Assembly (NCBI GenBank): GCA_000934385.1
Contig: KN880714.1
Location: 1-29,741 of the forward strand
DNA length: 29,741 nt
DNA from: Cylindrobasidium torrendii FP15055 ss-10
Lineage: Eukaryota; Basidiomycota; Agaricomycetes; Agaricales; Physalacriaceae
Direction: 5' to 3'
Positions 8,564 through 20,155 of the stretch are shown one piece after another (positions within the stretch are counted from its first letter, which is position 1; each line of letters begins with the position of its first letter). Both the position numbers and the translations under genes were made by a program. The notes below the pieces were generated by a model. That model saw only the letters and a list, made by a program, of their open reading frames with translations, did not search any database and was not told the origin of the DNA.

Positions 8564-11416
8564 TTATTTCTTGCCCTTCCGCTCTCTACGTTTTTTGCCA
8601 ATTATGCTTCCCAGCGGGTTGAAGTTCTTCACTTTTTCGCTAGTATTACCAACGGCGTTGGTCTTGGACTTCTTCGCTGGCGGCTTGTCGTCCTTTGTAT
8701 CCTCGTCGGCGGTATCCTTCCCCTTTTTACGCTTATTGCCGCGTTCCCTTTCTCCCTCCTTGGATTTTCCATCGCGAGTACCAGTCGTCTACAAATAGTC
8801 AGCATATAAGATGTAGACAATGCAACTGTATATACCGTATGCGTCGCAGCTCTTCTTTGCACAACTTGCACGTTCTCAATCGAGAACTCCACGATAAGCG
8901 CACTCTTGGCTGGTGGTGTTGGGCTCTCCAGTGCATCCGTCAGGCGCTTGATCCTTCCATCCTCGCGCTCTTCCGGCTTCTTGCCCTTCTCCACCTTGAT
9001 CAACTCCTTCAGCTCGTCCTTGTACCATTCGCCCAACAGCTTCGGTACACCAGGGTTGTTGTTCGCCCAGCGTAGGACGCGTAAGGCGTTGGTATGGGTG
9101 TGCGTCTCTAAGAAACCATATCCTTTGCTCCTCGCCCGACCCGTGACGGGGTCAATTTTGTCTTGCTGCCTGACGATCTTCGCTTGCTTGACTTTTCCCG
9201 TGAGCTTTCTCGGACCTCCTTTCTTCACTTCACCATCCTTCTGCGCAGCCTCCTTCTCCTTCTCTTTCTCCTGCTCCTCCATGTCTCTGTCGACCGCAAG
9301 CTCGTCTTTCGACAGAGGAGACCTGTCGCCCTTCTTGACATCCTCTTCAAATGCTTTTGTTGCATGCAGTGCAAGCTTCTTGAGGACCTTTTCTGAGACG
9401 TACATGGGCACCTGGCGAATACTCAACCGAGTCTTGGATACGTAGAGCGACGGATTAGAGTTGAGCAATGTTTTCCTGGCGCCGTACGAGTTTGTTCGGC
9501 GCTCAAGCTCGGCCTGTGGCATGTTTTCAGCCGCTGGCGAGTTGGGCAGAATTACTAAGCAGGCGTCAATGTGCGGACGAGGAAAGACTTGGTAATGCAC
9601 GAACCGCCCTCGCGTAACAAGTAGATATTGCGTTTATCGGCCTTTTCACGCTGGCGCTCTCCTTCTTCCTTCAGACGACTGGCGACGTCGCGTGTAACTG
9701 CGCGGACAACATCGAGAGTACGGCCATGAAGAACAAGAGATTTCGCCAATGACGAGGAGGGGTCAGGAGTGAGAATAGATGGTAGAACAAAGGGATTTTT
9801 CTTGACCACGGGCGCAGAACCCGTCGTCTCTGCCCTGAGGAGGTCGCTCTGCTCTATGACCTTGTCTGCGTCTTCCTTTTCCCAGAAGCAGGCAAAGCCA
9901 GTACCGCGAGACCGTCCAGAAATTGGGTCGACGGTGATACGGGCATAGCGCAGACGGCCGAATGCACGGAATCTGAGAATTGTCAGAATGGAAACAGAGA
10001 GGTCGGGGCATACGTACAAAATGCGGAGCTCGTCTTCAGTCGCCTCGAATGGGATGTTGCGAACAAAGAGAGTGGTACCAACATCAGTCGTTGGCAGTTG
10101 AGGGCGAACAGGTTCATCATCGCGCTCGTTATCGCTGTCATTCAACCCTGCCTCGCTGTTACTGCCATCCTCGTCGTCGTGAACGCCAATGTTGCTTGCA
10201 TCCGAGTCTGAGCCTGCATCCGAGTCTGAATCCGAGTCTGAATCCGAAGACCCGCTCCCCGCATCATCCGCTTCCAGCTTCGACTTTTCCTCCTCCCATT
10301 TGTCCTTGCTAAGTGCCCAGTCGACTGCTATCGTCCTAGCCGGTGCCTCTTCTTCCTCGTCCTCTCCAACTTCGCCAGCCTGAATCTTCTTCTCGAGACG
10401 ACGAAGTTTCTTGCGTTTTTGCTTGTCCGAAGCTAACGAGTCCGCTAGACCAGGCTTCATCGTGAGGCCATTGCACTTTTCCATCGCACGCTCGGCGTCC
10501 TTTTTGCTAAGCATCCAGACAAACGCGAATCCTCGCATGCGACCGTCTGTCTTTCGTGGAATATGGATGGTGTGGACGGGCCCGTATGGTAAAAAGATGG
10601 AGCGCAAGTCCTGTTCTGTGGTGTGGAAAGGAATGTTGCGAACGATGAGACGGCTAGCATTGTTGGGCTTTGCAGTAGTATCCAGTCGTTTCTTGAGGGT
10701 AACGGACAGGATGGACCCTTTGTAGATGTGTGCATGAAGTTTTTCGAGCGCCTGAGATGCCGCAGAAGCAGATGCAAAGGTGACATGGGCAGTGTTATTT
10801 TCAAGTGGCCATTCTACGCCTTCTGCGCCGGAGTACTTGCGGAACTTTTTCCAGAGGGTGGATTTGGAGTCAACGGATGCTGGAAGACCAGTGACAACGA
10901 GTGTACGGATGGCAGAAGGATCGTCTGTGCCTTTGGGTTTGGAGCGCGCTGCCTGGGGCTCTCTGCGTTTCTTTTCCTTCGGCTGTGTCGGTTCATCCTG
11001 GCCCTCCTTGTCCTTAGTCTTGGCCATGTTAGAAGCGTGTGCAACCATTCGACAGATTGCGCACCTTTTGACCTGCCCATTGGATGCGAAGGTGTCTGCC
11101 CGCAATAGAGATACCCTCCGTGCTGATTTTGTCGTATGCCGCTTGTGCGTCCTCTTTGATGGCGAAAGCTACATAGCCGACACCCTTGGAGACACCAGTA
11201 CCCTGCTGGGTAACAATAAACGCAGAACGGACTGGAGCAATGTCCGAGAAAAGTGTTTGCAGATCGACCGAGGTCACAGTGTAGGGCAAATTAGAGACGA
11301 AGAGAGTAGAGCTAGAAAGTTATTAGATGGATATACCGGGGCCGTGTTAGATCTAACCCATGTGCTCCTACGTCTTCCTCTCTTTCCTTGCGTTTCCCAA
11401 GCGTCGGCGAGTCCAT
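8564..11416 (-). CDS. NOP4: Nop4/RBM28-like nucleolar RNA-binding protein
   Basis: Six exons (11358-11416, 11065-11311, 10018-11018, 9605-9972, 8836-9554, 8564-8788) give 872 residues, close to RBM28 and somewhat longer than yeast Nop4. Four clear RRMs are seen: STLFVSNLPYTV (about 21-95), RTLVVTGLPASV (140-212), RLIVRNIPFHTT (225-340, with a basic/acidic insert) and TTLFVRNIPFEAT (417-500). A fifth, split by a charged insert, begins near KTRLSIRQVP and includes SKGYGFLE. RRMs 3 and 4 are separated by a Ser-Asp/Glu run, and the C-terminus is Lys-rich, typical of nucleolar proteins. Nop4 is needed for 60S ribosomal subunit maturation. The fourth-RRM intron (9973-10017, 45 nt) keeps the frame open if retained. 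The start ATG is the first codon of a short basic exon. Its 5' end faces SPT5. Confidence 0.93.
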
Positions 11417-11565
11417 GATGGTCGGTATCGGCCAAGGCAGAATTTGCAGAAATGTTTGCACGTGGCGACTCATTTCAGTCGGCAGGCAAACGCGGCGTCA
11501 GCGGTCCGTGTTCATTGTCGCGTTCGTTCTTCTGTCTCTTACCACCACCACTACCGCCCCCCATT
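11417..11565. promoter_or_regulatory. 149-bp bidirectional promoter, NOP4 / SPT5
   Basis: The NOP4 start codon (minus) and SPT5 start codon (plus) are only 149 bp apart, so the two genes must share this promoter space. The SPT5 side is pyrimidine-rich (CT and CCACCA runs) just before the ATG, as is common upstream of highly expressed fungal genes. No TATA box is evident. Both genes serve basic gene expression, so co-regulation is plausible. Confidence 0.6.
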
Positions 11566-14500
11566 ATGTCGGACGTCGAGGATTTTGACAACAATCCAAA
11601 CAAGGACTCGGAGGCGGATATCTTTGACGATGATGATGAAGACCTCCCCGACCCACCACAACGCTCAAAGTACCAATCCGACGAGGATGAAGAGGACGAA
11701 GATGAGGAGGAAGAAGAGGCACAGTCGGGCAGGAAACCCAAAAAAAGAAAGGTTAGGGGACTGGGCATCCCACTATTGCTAGCTAAACCACAAGACACAG
11801 CGTAGGACCGGTGCCAGCCGTTTCCTTGATGTCGAGGCCGAGGTCAGCGATGATGAAGACGAGGAAATGGAGGACGAGGAGTTTGGGCGTGCGTGCTGTT
11901 TATCCATTACGCGACTACTTCGGGGGCTGAGCGCAATGCAGACAGCGGTTTCATTGAGGAAGACCACGAGATTGGAGACGACGCGCCACGGAATAGCGGA
12001 GTACATCACCGTCGTTTGGACCGGCAGTACGAAGAGGAAGATGCAGAGCAGATTGTACAAAATATCCGCCAGCGCCACGGTGGCCGCTCATCCGCTCGCT
12101 ACACCGGCGACATGAACGATATCCCCCAGCGCCTGCTCATGCCCTCCGTGCAAGACGCGAACTTGTGGCAAGTGAGGGTCAAGCCGGGGCGCGAAAAGGA
12201 CATTGTTATGAGCATTATTCGCCGTGCTATCGACCAACAATACTCGGGCAACCCACTCCATGTTCTTTCTGCCTTCCAACGCGACACCCTGTCCGGCATG
12301 ATATACGTCGAAGCTCGCAGTGCGAAACATGTCACCGACGCATGCCGTGGTCTAGTTGGAGTCTTCGCTACAAGGCCCCCGGTCCTTGTTCCTATCGACG
12401 AAATGGCACCACTGCTGACCATAAAGAAACAAGAGACCAAAATCACCCCCGGCACCTGGGTGCGCATCAAGCGTGGCAAGTACGCAGGGGATCTTGCCCA
12501 GGTCATCGACCTCACTGACAACGGAGAGGAAGTGGGTCTCAAATATGTGCCGCGCATTGACATGACACCTGTGGATGACAACAACCTCGATACGTTTTCC
12601 AAGAAGCGCAAGAAAATCACCGGCAACAATGGTCTTCGCCCACCCCAGCGCCTTTTCAACTACGAAGAGGTTCTCAAGGTCCATGGTCGCACGAAAGTAC
12701 ACAACAGAGGCCCAACTTACTTCTTCGAGGGCGATACGTACAAGAATGGCTTCCTCGAGAAGGACTACAAACTCAGCCAACTTTCGCTTGACGACGTCAA
12801 TCCTACGCTTGAGGAGATCACTATGTTCACTCAAAGCCAGGGCGCGGATGGTGTGCGAGGCGTTGACCTTAGTGCCATCGCTGAGGCCTCAAAAAAGGCA
12901 GCCATCGCCGTCTTGCAGCCGGGAGACCAGGTTGAGGTTTTCGAGGGCGAGCAGGCTGGTGTATATGGCGCTGTGGAAGCCATCGCAGGGAACGTAGTGA
13001 CCATCACTGCTCGTAGTCTGGAGATGGAGGGTCAAAAGATCGATGTTCCGGCGCGTAGTGTGCGCAAGAAGTTCAAGGCTGGCGACCATGTAAAAGTTAT
13101 GTCTGGTAGGGATGCGGACGAAACTGGTTTGGTCGTTTCGGTCTCTGGCGATGTGGTTACTTTCCTTTCCGATATGTCGATGCAGGAGGTACGATGTGCC
13201 ATCATCTTTGCTGACCAATGAGTTGACGTTGACCTCCTGCAGGTGTCTGTCTTCTCCAAGGATTTGCGAGAGGCAGCAGAGGTCGGTTCCGGTACAAATA
13301 TCATCGGCAACTATGAACTTCATGATCTAGTTCAACTCGAGTATGTTGCCGCACTTTTCTTGACAGACATGCGACTGATTGTTCATAGTCTGCAAACAGT
13401 TGGTGTCATCTTCAAGACAGAGCGCGATTCTTTCCGTGTTATCGACCAAAATGGCTCAACGAGGATTGTCAAGCCGCACCAAATTACTATGCGCAAGGAT
13501 TCCCGGCACGCCATTGCCACAGACCACGACGGTCACGAGTTACGCATCGGCGACAACGTCAAGGAGGTCGATGGTGAAGGGCGAAAGGGACAGGTGTTGC
13601 ATGTCCACCAAGCTTTCCACGCGTTTTTGCACAACCGCGAAATCGCTGAGAATGGTGGCGTGTTCGTCACTCGCACACGGTCATTGGCATCACTCGCACC
13701 CAAAGCAAATGTCGCGGCGAAAGCCGCTGCGTCTGATTTGTCGAAGATGAATCCGGCTATGGTGCAACCACAGTCTTCTGGTGTGCTCAATAGCCGGGGG
13801 CCTCGGGATCGTAGCATTGGGACGTTCGTGCAGGTTACTCGAGGGCCTCACAAGGGCTATGTTGGGAGAATCGTGGATACGAATGGCAACTTGGCACGAG
13901 TGGAATTGACGACGAGGAACAAGGTCATCGCGATTGAGAAGGAGAAGCTTATGCAGAAAATGTATGTTTCATCACATTCACTTCTGTATCGCTAACTCTC
14001 TGTCAGGCCTGATGGCAGTGTACAAGCTCTGGGCAGCCGTGGAGGAGGAGGGGGAGGCAGGGGAGGATATGGTGGAGGCGGTGGTGGCCGCGGTGGTTAC
14101 GGAGGCGGAGGTCGCGGTGGTTATGGAGGAAACATGGGCCCTCCACCTCAGCGGACTGCAAACCCATATGCAAGCGGTGGGCAAGGTGGTGCGACGCCTG
14201 GCTGGGGCGCTCAAGGCGGCATGACACCATGGGGTGGCCAGGGCGGTCGGACACCTGGCTGGGGCGCTGGTGGACGGACTCCGGCGCCGAACATGGACTC
14301 GCGAACACCTGCATGGAATGCTTCGTCGAGGACGCCGAATCCTTATGCCACAGATGGCGGAGGAAAGACTCCAGGATGGAACGCGACTGGCCGCACGCCG
14401 AACCCGTATGCGGGTAACAATGGTCAGACGCCTGCATGGAATCCTTCTAGTACTACACCCAACCCGTATGCAAACAATTCGAGCGGGAACGCATGGGGAG

Positions 14501-15223
14501 CGACGTCTAGCTCTTCTTGGGGTGGTGCCACACCGGGACGACCGACGGCGACTAGCGCTTGGGATAATGAGGATAACTGGGTAAGCCTTCTCTAACTCTA
14601 GTAAATGCTTATTATTAATGGTCAAACAGAATGCACCAACACCAGCAGCTGCGACATCACCGGAATTTCTTGCGCCGACGCCGTACTCAGCAGAGACGCC
14701 TGGGGGTTGGGGCGAAGGGACCGCGTCTACGCCTGCTCCCGCTGCATGGGATGCGCCTACACCGATATCTGCACCTACGCCTGGGTTCTTCGACGACAGT
14801 CTGGAAGACGTCAAATTCCCTGACGATTGGATTACGTTCCCCAAGTTCATGCATGTACAAAAGAGGATGTGTGTGTTTATCAATGGTACACGCGAAGGGG
14901 AGTACTTGAATGGGGACTATGAGGGCCAGCGAGGGCGGATTGATGCGGGGATGGTGACTGGGGCGACACCGACGGCATACATTGAGTGGGATGATCCTGG
15001 TCTAGAGGCGCGTTCCATGAAGGCCGACTACATTTTCCCGGTGCAGGATGGTTTGAAAGAGGACGATGTGGTTCTTATTGGGGCGGGGAAGCATCAGGGT
15101 GCTACTGGGACGATACAGCGAGTGGAAGAGAACGGAGACTATGCTGTGGATATCGATGACTCTGACGAGCAGTTTGTGTATTGTGACCCGTCAACGGTGG
15201 TGTTGCTCACGAAGGAGGAGTAA
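11566..15223 (+). CDS. SPT5: transcription elongation factor Spt5
   Basis: Seven exons (11566-11751, 11801-11888, 11942-13188, 13243-13340, 13389-13961, 14007-14580, 14630-15223) give 1119 residues. In order: a very acidic N-terminus; the NGN domain from NLWQVRVKPGREKDIV (about 166-250), which binds Spt4 and RNA polymerase II; KOW1 (PGTWVRIKRGKYAGDLAQVI); later KOWs at PGDQVEVFEGEQAGVYG, AGDHVKVMSGRDADETG, IGDNVKEVDGEGRKGQV and FVQVTRGPHKGYVGRIV; a Gly/Arg-rich stretch (14037-14130); a C-terminal repeat region of TPGWG, TPAWN and TPNPYA units; and a last KOW (EDDVVLIGAGKHQGATG). Spt5 with Spt4 (DSIF) promotes processive elongation, and its repeats are targets of CDK9/Bur1-type kinases. The first ATG precedes the acidic region as in other Spt5 proteins. 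Confidence 0.97.
14134..14770 (+). repeat. Spt5 C-terminal repeat (CTR) coding region
   Basis: The coding sequence repeats degenerate units that translate as R/K/A-T-P-G-W-G/N, R-T-P-A-W-N and R/T-T-P-N-P-Y-A. At least ten Thr-Pro sites are visible, continuing after the intron at 14581-14629 as APTP and AxTP units. Units vary in length and are interrupted by Ser/Asn-rich stretches. The Thr of each T-P is the expected phosphorylation site. Confidence 0.8.
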
Positions 15224-15913
15224 TTGTACAGTATACGTAGGATACCTATTTTTTGTTAATTCCTTTGCTTGTGTATGTAATCCGAGGCGTTCTTGCGGTT
15301 AGTACGCAAAGCTCAGTGCTTGACCTTGTCACCTTGGTCACCTTTATATATCTGCATATACATTCGTCTTTTTGCAAGTTGGAGAGCTGTACTGCTGTTA
15401 GCCCATCCTGGGTGAAGTACTAATAAGCCTCATCATTTGCGTTTTTTTCCAAGTGAAATCCCGGTGAATTCACAGCTCGTTCACAGCTCCGCGGTCGGTT
15501 GATTCGCGTGGAAGCGATCGCGTCTCAAGTTGTTGCTATTTACCTCCATGGAGCACTTTCTCCTCTAATCGCGTTCATTGTTCAGGATTCAGAATCCACG
15601 GATCAATTCCATGAATTCCGATAGTTGCAGCGCCCACTAGGCACATTCGCGGGGCCAGCTTATCACTGCAGCAGACGCCAGCACTGCCTCTGCCAAAGTC
15701 ATCAGTGGACTTGAAGTGGCTTGTGGCTTTTGACACCTAGGAACGTACTCCCGATAGATTCAGCGCAGCCTCTTACGTCGCCTCTTCCTCCTTCTTCTCT
15801 TACGACGACCATCTCTTCGAGCACTGGACAATCTCCCACGACACTCGAAACAGGCGTCCGTGCCACAGACTTCGCTCGCTTTTGGCGCTGCTATCATCGA
15901 AGGTACAAGCGCC
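15224..15913. other. intergenic, SPT5 3' flank and kinase-RasGEF promoter
   Basis: These 690 bp lie between two genes on the same strand. The first 150 bp are AT-rich and probably carry the SPT5 polyadenylation site. Pyrimidine-rich tracts (about 15778-15805) precede the next start codon. A frame open upstream of the ATG at 15914 lacks its own ATG, so an unseen upstream exon of the next gene cannot be excluded. Confidence 0.45.
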
Positions 15914-18900
15914 ATGTCAGATGCCCTCGGGCTTGTAGTACCAGGGCTGGAGATTGCGGTAAAGAGTGGTATGTCAATTTCCTTCACTGGTCCATCAAAG
16001 CTCACCGTTGGTAGTGGACCAAATCTACAAGGCCGTGCAAGACGTCAAGTTGTGTCGCGTACGTCCTCGGCGCCCCCACATGCGGGGAATTGCTAAACGA
16101 TTCATTCAGAGACGATGTGAATTGCTCAGCGACCGCTGTAGACAGCTCATGGTAGCACTCCGAGACAGTTCGGCCGGACTCGAGGGTCAAACAGCGATGG
16201 ATCTCGTCGAGGGGACTACTCAGTACGTCGTCAGCTGTATGCCTCTTCGCGCTCTCACTCTCATTTCAGTGTCATCCAGCGCGTCGAAACACGGGTGTCG
16301 CGGTGGGGGGCGCTTAACCGCCTACAGACATTTATCGCTCAAGGTGACATCAAGGAGGGTTTAGACACGTTGGAAAATGATATTAAGGTGTCCTTGGAGA
16401 GATTCCATGTGCGTCGCGTCCACATCATCAATTCCATTCCGACTGACCCCCATCTGCAGCTTGAAATGAGTTTGGGACATACACGCAGCCAGAATGAGCT
16501 CCGCGAAGCTCACGAACGCGACAAGGCTGAAATGTGCGAATTGTTAGAGAAGATTTTGCGAAACCAAGAGGATAAACATGTTCTTGTCCACGAACAGCCT
16601 GATGCACTCGAAGAAGTCATGTCCGTTCTCCAGAAGGTGGGCTATGCGCTTATCTTTTGCATACCGCGTTTACGCCAATCTATAGGAACTGCGTCAACCT
16701 GGCCAACTTGGCGCCGAACGTGAAAGGAACTTCCGGGAGGGACTATGGGACCTTGTCGAGCAGAGTGGCGAGCTCCCTCCACTTGCAGACTGTACATCAC
16801 CCGCCATTCATTCTTTCGCGTACTCATCCTCCGAATATAGTGACCGGACAAGTCCAGCTGAAATCCAGCACATCCGGCATCGTGGTCCAGGGCGCATTCA
16901 ACGACGTGTATCCTGGTGCGTCCGTCATACAACTTCCTCATCCCTAGTAATGACCTTTTGTTTGATTCACAGGCCAATGGCTGGGCAAAGACGTAGGTGG
17001 CATAGCTGAGTGCACTGCGCATTGAGATCTCATTTTCATCCCAGGTCGCCCTGCGTCTTCCCCGCGCACTTTCTAGTAGCCCAGACATTCGAAAAGTACG
17101 TGGTCTAGCTGTAATGCGCGCTGCATCCTAACGCATAATTTAGCGCTTCCAACGAGAAGTAAAGGTCTGGCGCAGCTTGGGGAAACACAAGAATATAGTA
17201 CCGTTGTAAGTCAACCATGTATGGTATGCTGGTGCAGCGCTAATCAATAATACAGGTATGGTTTCGCGACGATAGGAAGTGAAGTATATTGTGTGAGTTC
17301 CGTAGTTTCCTCCAGTCGACAAAGGCTGACAAGGACTCTAGGTCAGCCCCTGGATGGATAATGGCACCGCCATATCATTCGTGCAGCAACACCCTCAACG
17401 AATCGACATTCTTTCCTTACTGATTGAACTTGCAACTGGGATGGAATTCCTGCATGAAAACCACGTTATCCATGGGGACCTGCGCGGGGTGCGTGGTCAT
17501 TGCTTGCGCCTTGGCTAGCTCACTCATCAACTACTATTAGAGCAATGTACTCATCAACCGCAGATTCACAGCAAGGATTTCGGATTTCGGTCTTTCCGTG
17601 TTCCTTGAGCAGGTCAGTTTCCCGTTGAGTTTGTGATATCTCTTCACTGATGGTAATTGTCTAGTGTAGCCAGGGCATGTCTATGTCCCCTCCAAGCCCG
17701 CGCTGGTCTGCGCCTGAGCTGTTCACGCCCAAGGGAGCGTATTCGACCTCCTCGGATGTCTGGTCATTTGGGATGGTCATGCTTGAACTGCTCACTGGGC
17801 GCCATCCCTTCCACGAATGTTCTTTGGATCGGGCCGTTATGCTCGAAATCGACAAAGGACACATACCGGAGCGACCAGCACAGTTCAACGCCCCGAAAGA
17901 GGCATGCGATCGACTATGGACGCTAATGAAGGATTGTTGGAAGAAGGCTGCGAAACGGCCATCGATGACAGAAGTCAAGACACGACTCATCAGAATCCGT
18001 GAGGAGCCAGCGCCGAGGAAAATCGGGCTGACAATACCTGGGAGGCGTGGGACGGGGTCTGGGTGGAGCAGCGAAGGCTTTTGGCCTACCCACGGGTCGT
18101 CGGGGTCGGGTCAACTTCCATCACCATCATCCATTCACAGTTCCGACTCTACGCCTGCTTTCACTACTTCGGAGTCCCCCAACCTCAATGGTATACAAAT
18201 CTCTGTATCTGCCCCGAATTCTGACGTCTTCGGTGGCTGGGATGGGACCAGAGAATCTCTGATTGGAGAATGGGACACTGTTGCAGCGGAGGGTAGCATA
18301 AACAATGGGTGGGTCACGACACCAGAATCGATCAATGTTTCTTTGTCGTCTAGCGAGAGCTTGCCAAGCCAGTGCGCGCCTCCGCTCAAGGTCGATTCAA
18401 TGGGACAGGTCGTATCTGGGACGTTCAATGGGTTGATTGAGAAATTGTGCAATCCAGGTAAATCTTGTCTTTGTGAACAAATAACACTTGAACTAACACC
18501 ATTTTTAGATGGGGAGCGATACCTCGAGTTCCGCAGCGTGTTTCTTAGCACCTGTAACGGATTCTCAAGCCATCAGGGCGTCTTCCTAGCACTTTTACAG
18601 CGATACCGCGAGGTCGACCGCCCTGGTACGCTCATCGCCCAGCAGCGTGTGAGGGTCCAGCATACGATCTATAGCATCCTGCTCGCCTGGTCATCCGACA
18701 AGCGCCTGCCGATCGAGCCTGCCGTTCTAGAGCAGATGAAGGACCTCTGTGTGGCACATCGGTCGCCTGAACGTTCGGAGACGATGAGCAGACTGTCGGA
18801 CGATACGCTAGCGGCTATCCAAGATCGCGAATATGGCAGTACCCTCTTGCTCAGTCCGACATCCCCCTCGATAAGCTCTCCAGCGCGCAAGACAACCCCT

Positions 18901-19686
18901 TGTGACATTGGCAGTGAAGGTTATGCCACAGCGTTGACGAAGCACCAGGCGAAGTTGTTCGACGCCATCACACCTGCGGACTGGCTACAATTCATTCAAC
19001 GAGGAGAAGATCCACCGGGCGCTGTGTCCGCCGCTTTGTCTGCCTCTCGCACTATTGGGAAATGGGTGACACGGTCGTTGCTGCGCGTCCCCGAGATCGA
19101 CAAGCGTGTCGAAACACTCCGTTTCTTTCTGGAATTGGCCCAAGGGTGTCGGGAAGCAGGCAATTTCGAAGGTGTCGCCGCTATTGTGGGTGCGCTGGGT
19201 GGTGCGCCTATTGCTGGTCTGAAGGAGACGTGGAGGCATTTTCAGAAGGAAACGGCGAGTATTGACGCGCTGACGAAGATAGTGCGGCGCGAACCAGGGC
19301 TTGGGTACGAGCGGTACCACACTGCCATTGCCTCCAAGAAAGACTCTGTGGTCGTGGTTCCGCTTCTCGATGCTTTGAAAGAGGAACTTGAAAGTGTTCT
19401 CCAGCCGAGGTACAGGAGACGGAATGTGTCCAATGAGGACGAAATCGACTTCAAGCAGTTCAGTGACTTCTATCGATGCGCGGAATTGGCAAGGCAAGGG
19501 GTACAACGCGCGCCGGTGTGCGCAGATGAATATCTGGAGTATATAGAACAGCAGTTGCGGAGGGCAGCGCGGTGGGATGCAACACAGGAGCAGATGATGG
19601 AGGACACAAAGAAGCTGGAGGAGGCGGATGTGAAGGATCGTAAAGCTCGCAGACATGCCTCAAAGCGACTCGGGTTTGACGTTTAG
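15914..19686 (+). CDS. MLKL-like bundle + TKL kinase + REM + RasGEF fusion
   Basis: Fifteen exons splice in frame to 1022 residues: 15914-15968, 16015-16058, 16110-16222, 16270-16408, 16460-16636, 16686-16791, 16841-16915, 16973-16992, 17045-17095, 17144-17205, 17256-17292, 17342-17488, 17541-17612, 17665-18457, 18509-19686. Residues 1-176 form an amphipathic helical bundle (SRWGALNRLQTFIAQGDIKE is typical) like the MLKL-type N-terminal domain found on many Agaricomycete kinases. Residues 212-480 are a TKL kinase: loop QGAFNDVYPG, alpha-C Glu in FQREVKVW, H337-G-D-L-R, D357-F-G, A-P-E384 and a complete C-lobe. The beta-3 Lys is Arg (VALR, R247). After a Ser/Gly/Pro linker comes a Ras exchange motif (about 609-712; SGTFNGLIEKL, EFRSVFLSTCNGFS) and a CDC25 RasGEF domain (about 768-960; RTIGKWVTRSLL, REAGNFEGVAAIVGAL, VVPLLDAL). 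Predicted role: membrane-associated Ras activation gated by the kinase and bundle; this is inference. Confidence 0.88.
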
Positions 19687-20155
19687 AGCCGTCCTGGTTT
19701 GTGCTAGGCTCATTTATGATTTAAGATACCCTGACTTTGCTGGACATTGTGTACGTTTGATTGGTTGTACATCTTTTAGTGTATTTGTTCTGTTAGTTGT
19801 ATTTATGCATCCCGGCGAGGCTTTATATGTACAGTATGTAGACTATGTTCAATCACGGTGATTTCTAGCGCAATTTGTCTCGTTCGAAATATGCCTGGGG
19901 GCAGGTCGAGGTCGAGGTTAGGGTTAGTATTACTGCTGTTGCTGCTTCACCACGAGCATGGTCCAACGGAAATGTTGACGTCAGCTTGCCAAACTTGCCA
20001 GCTCAACAGGTTTTAAAGGGCAGCCTATATCGTGAAAGGTATCGTAGATAACTTGCGCTGAAATTCTGAACCGTTAACGCCGGCATAGAAATCCGGCACG
20101 AAGTGGTCACTTTGGAATTGCATGAAATTTACAGGTACGACTACACGCTTGAACG
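19687..20155. other. convergent intergenic region
   Basis: This 469-bp stretch lies between the stop of the kinase-RasGEF gene (plus) and the stop of the receptor gene (minus), so it should hold two 3' ends. It contains a short GAGGTCGAGGTCGAGGTTAG run and a GGTTAGGGTTAG (about 19915-19926), resembling two telomere units; this is too short to mean much. No gene recognised. Confidence 0.5.

Noticed and set aside
19903..19926. Interstitial telomere repeat
   Set aside because: Only about two TTAGGG units next to GAGGTC repeats; easily explained by chance.
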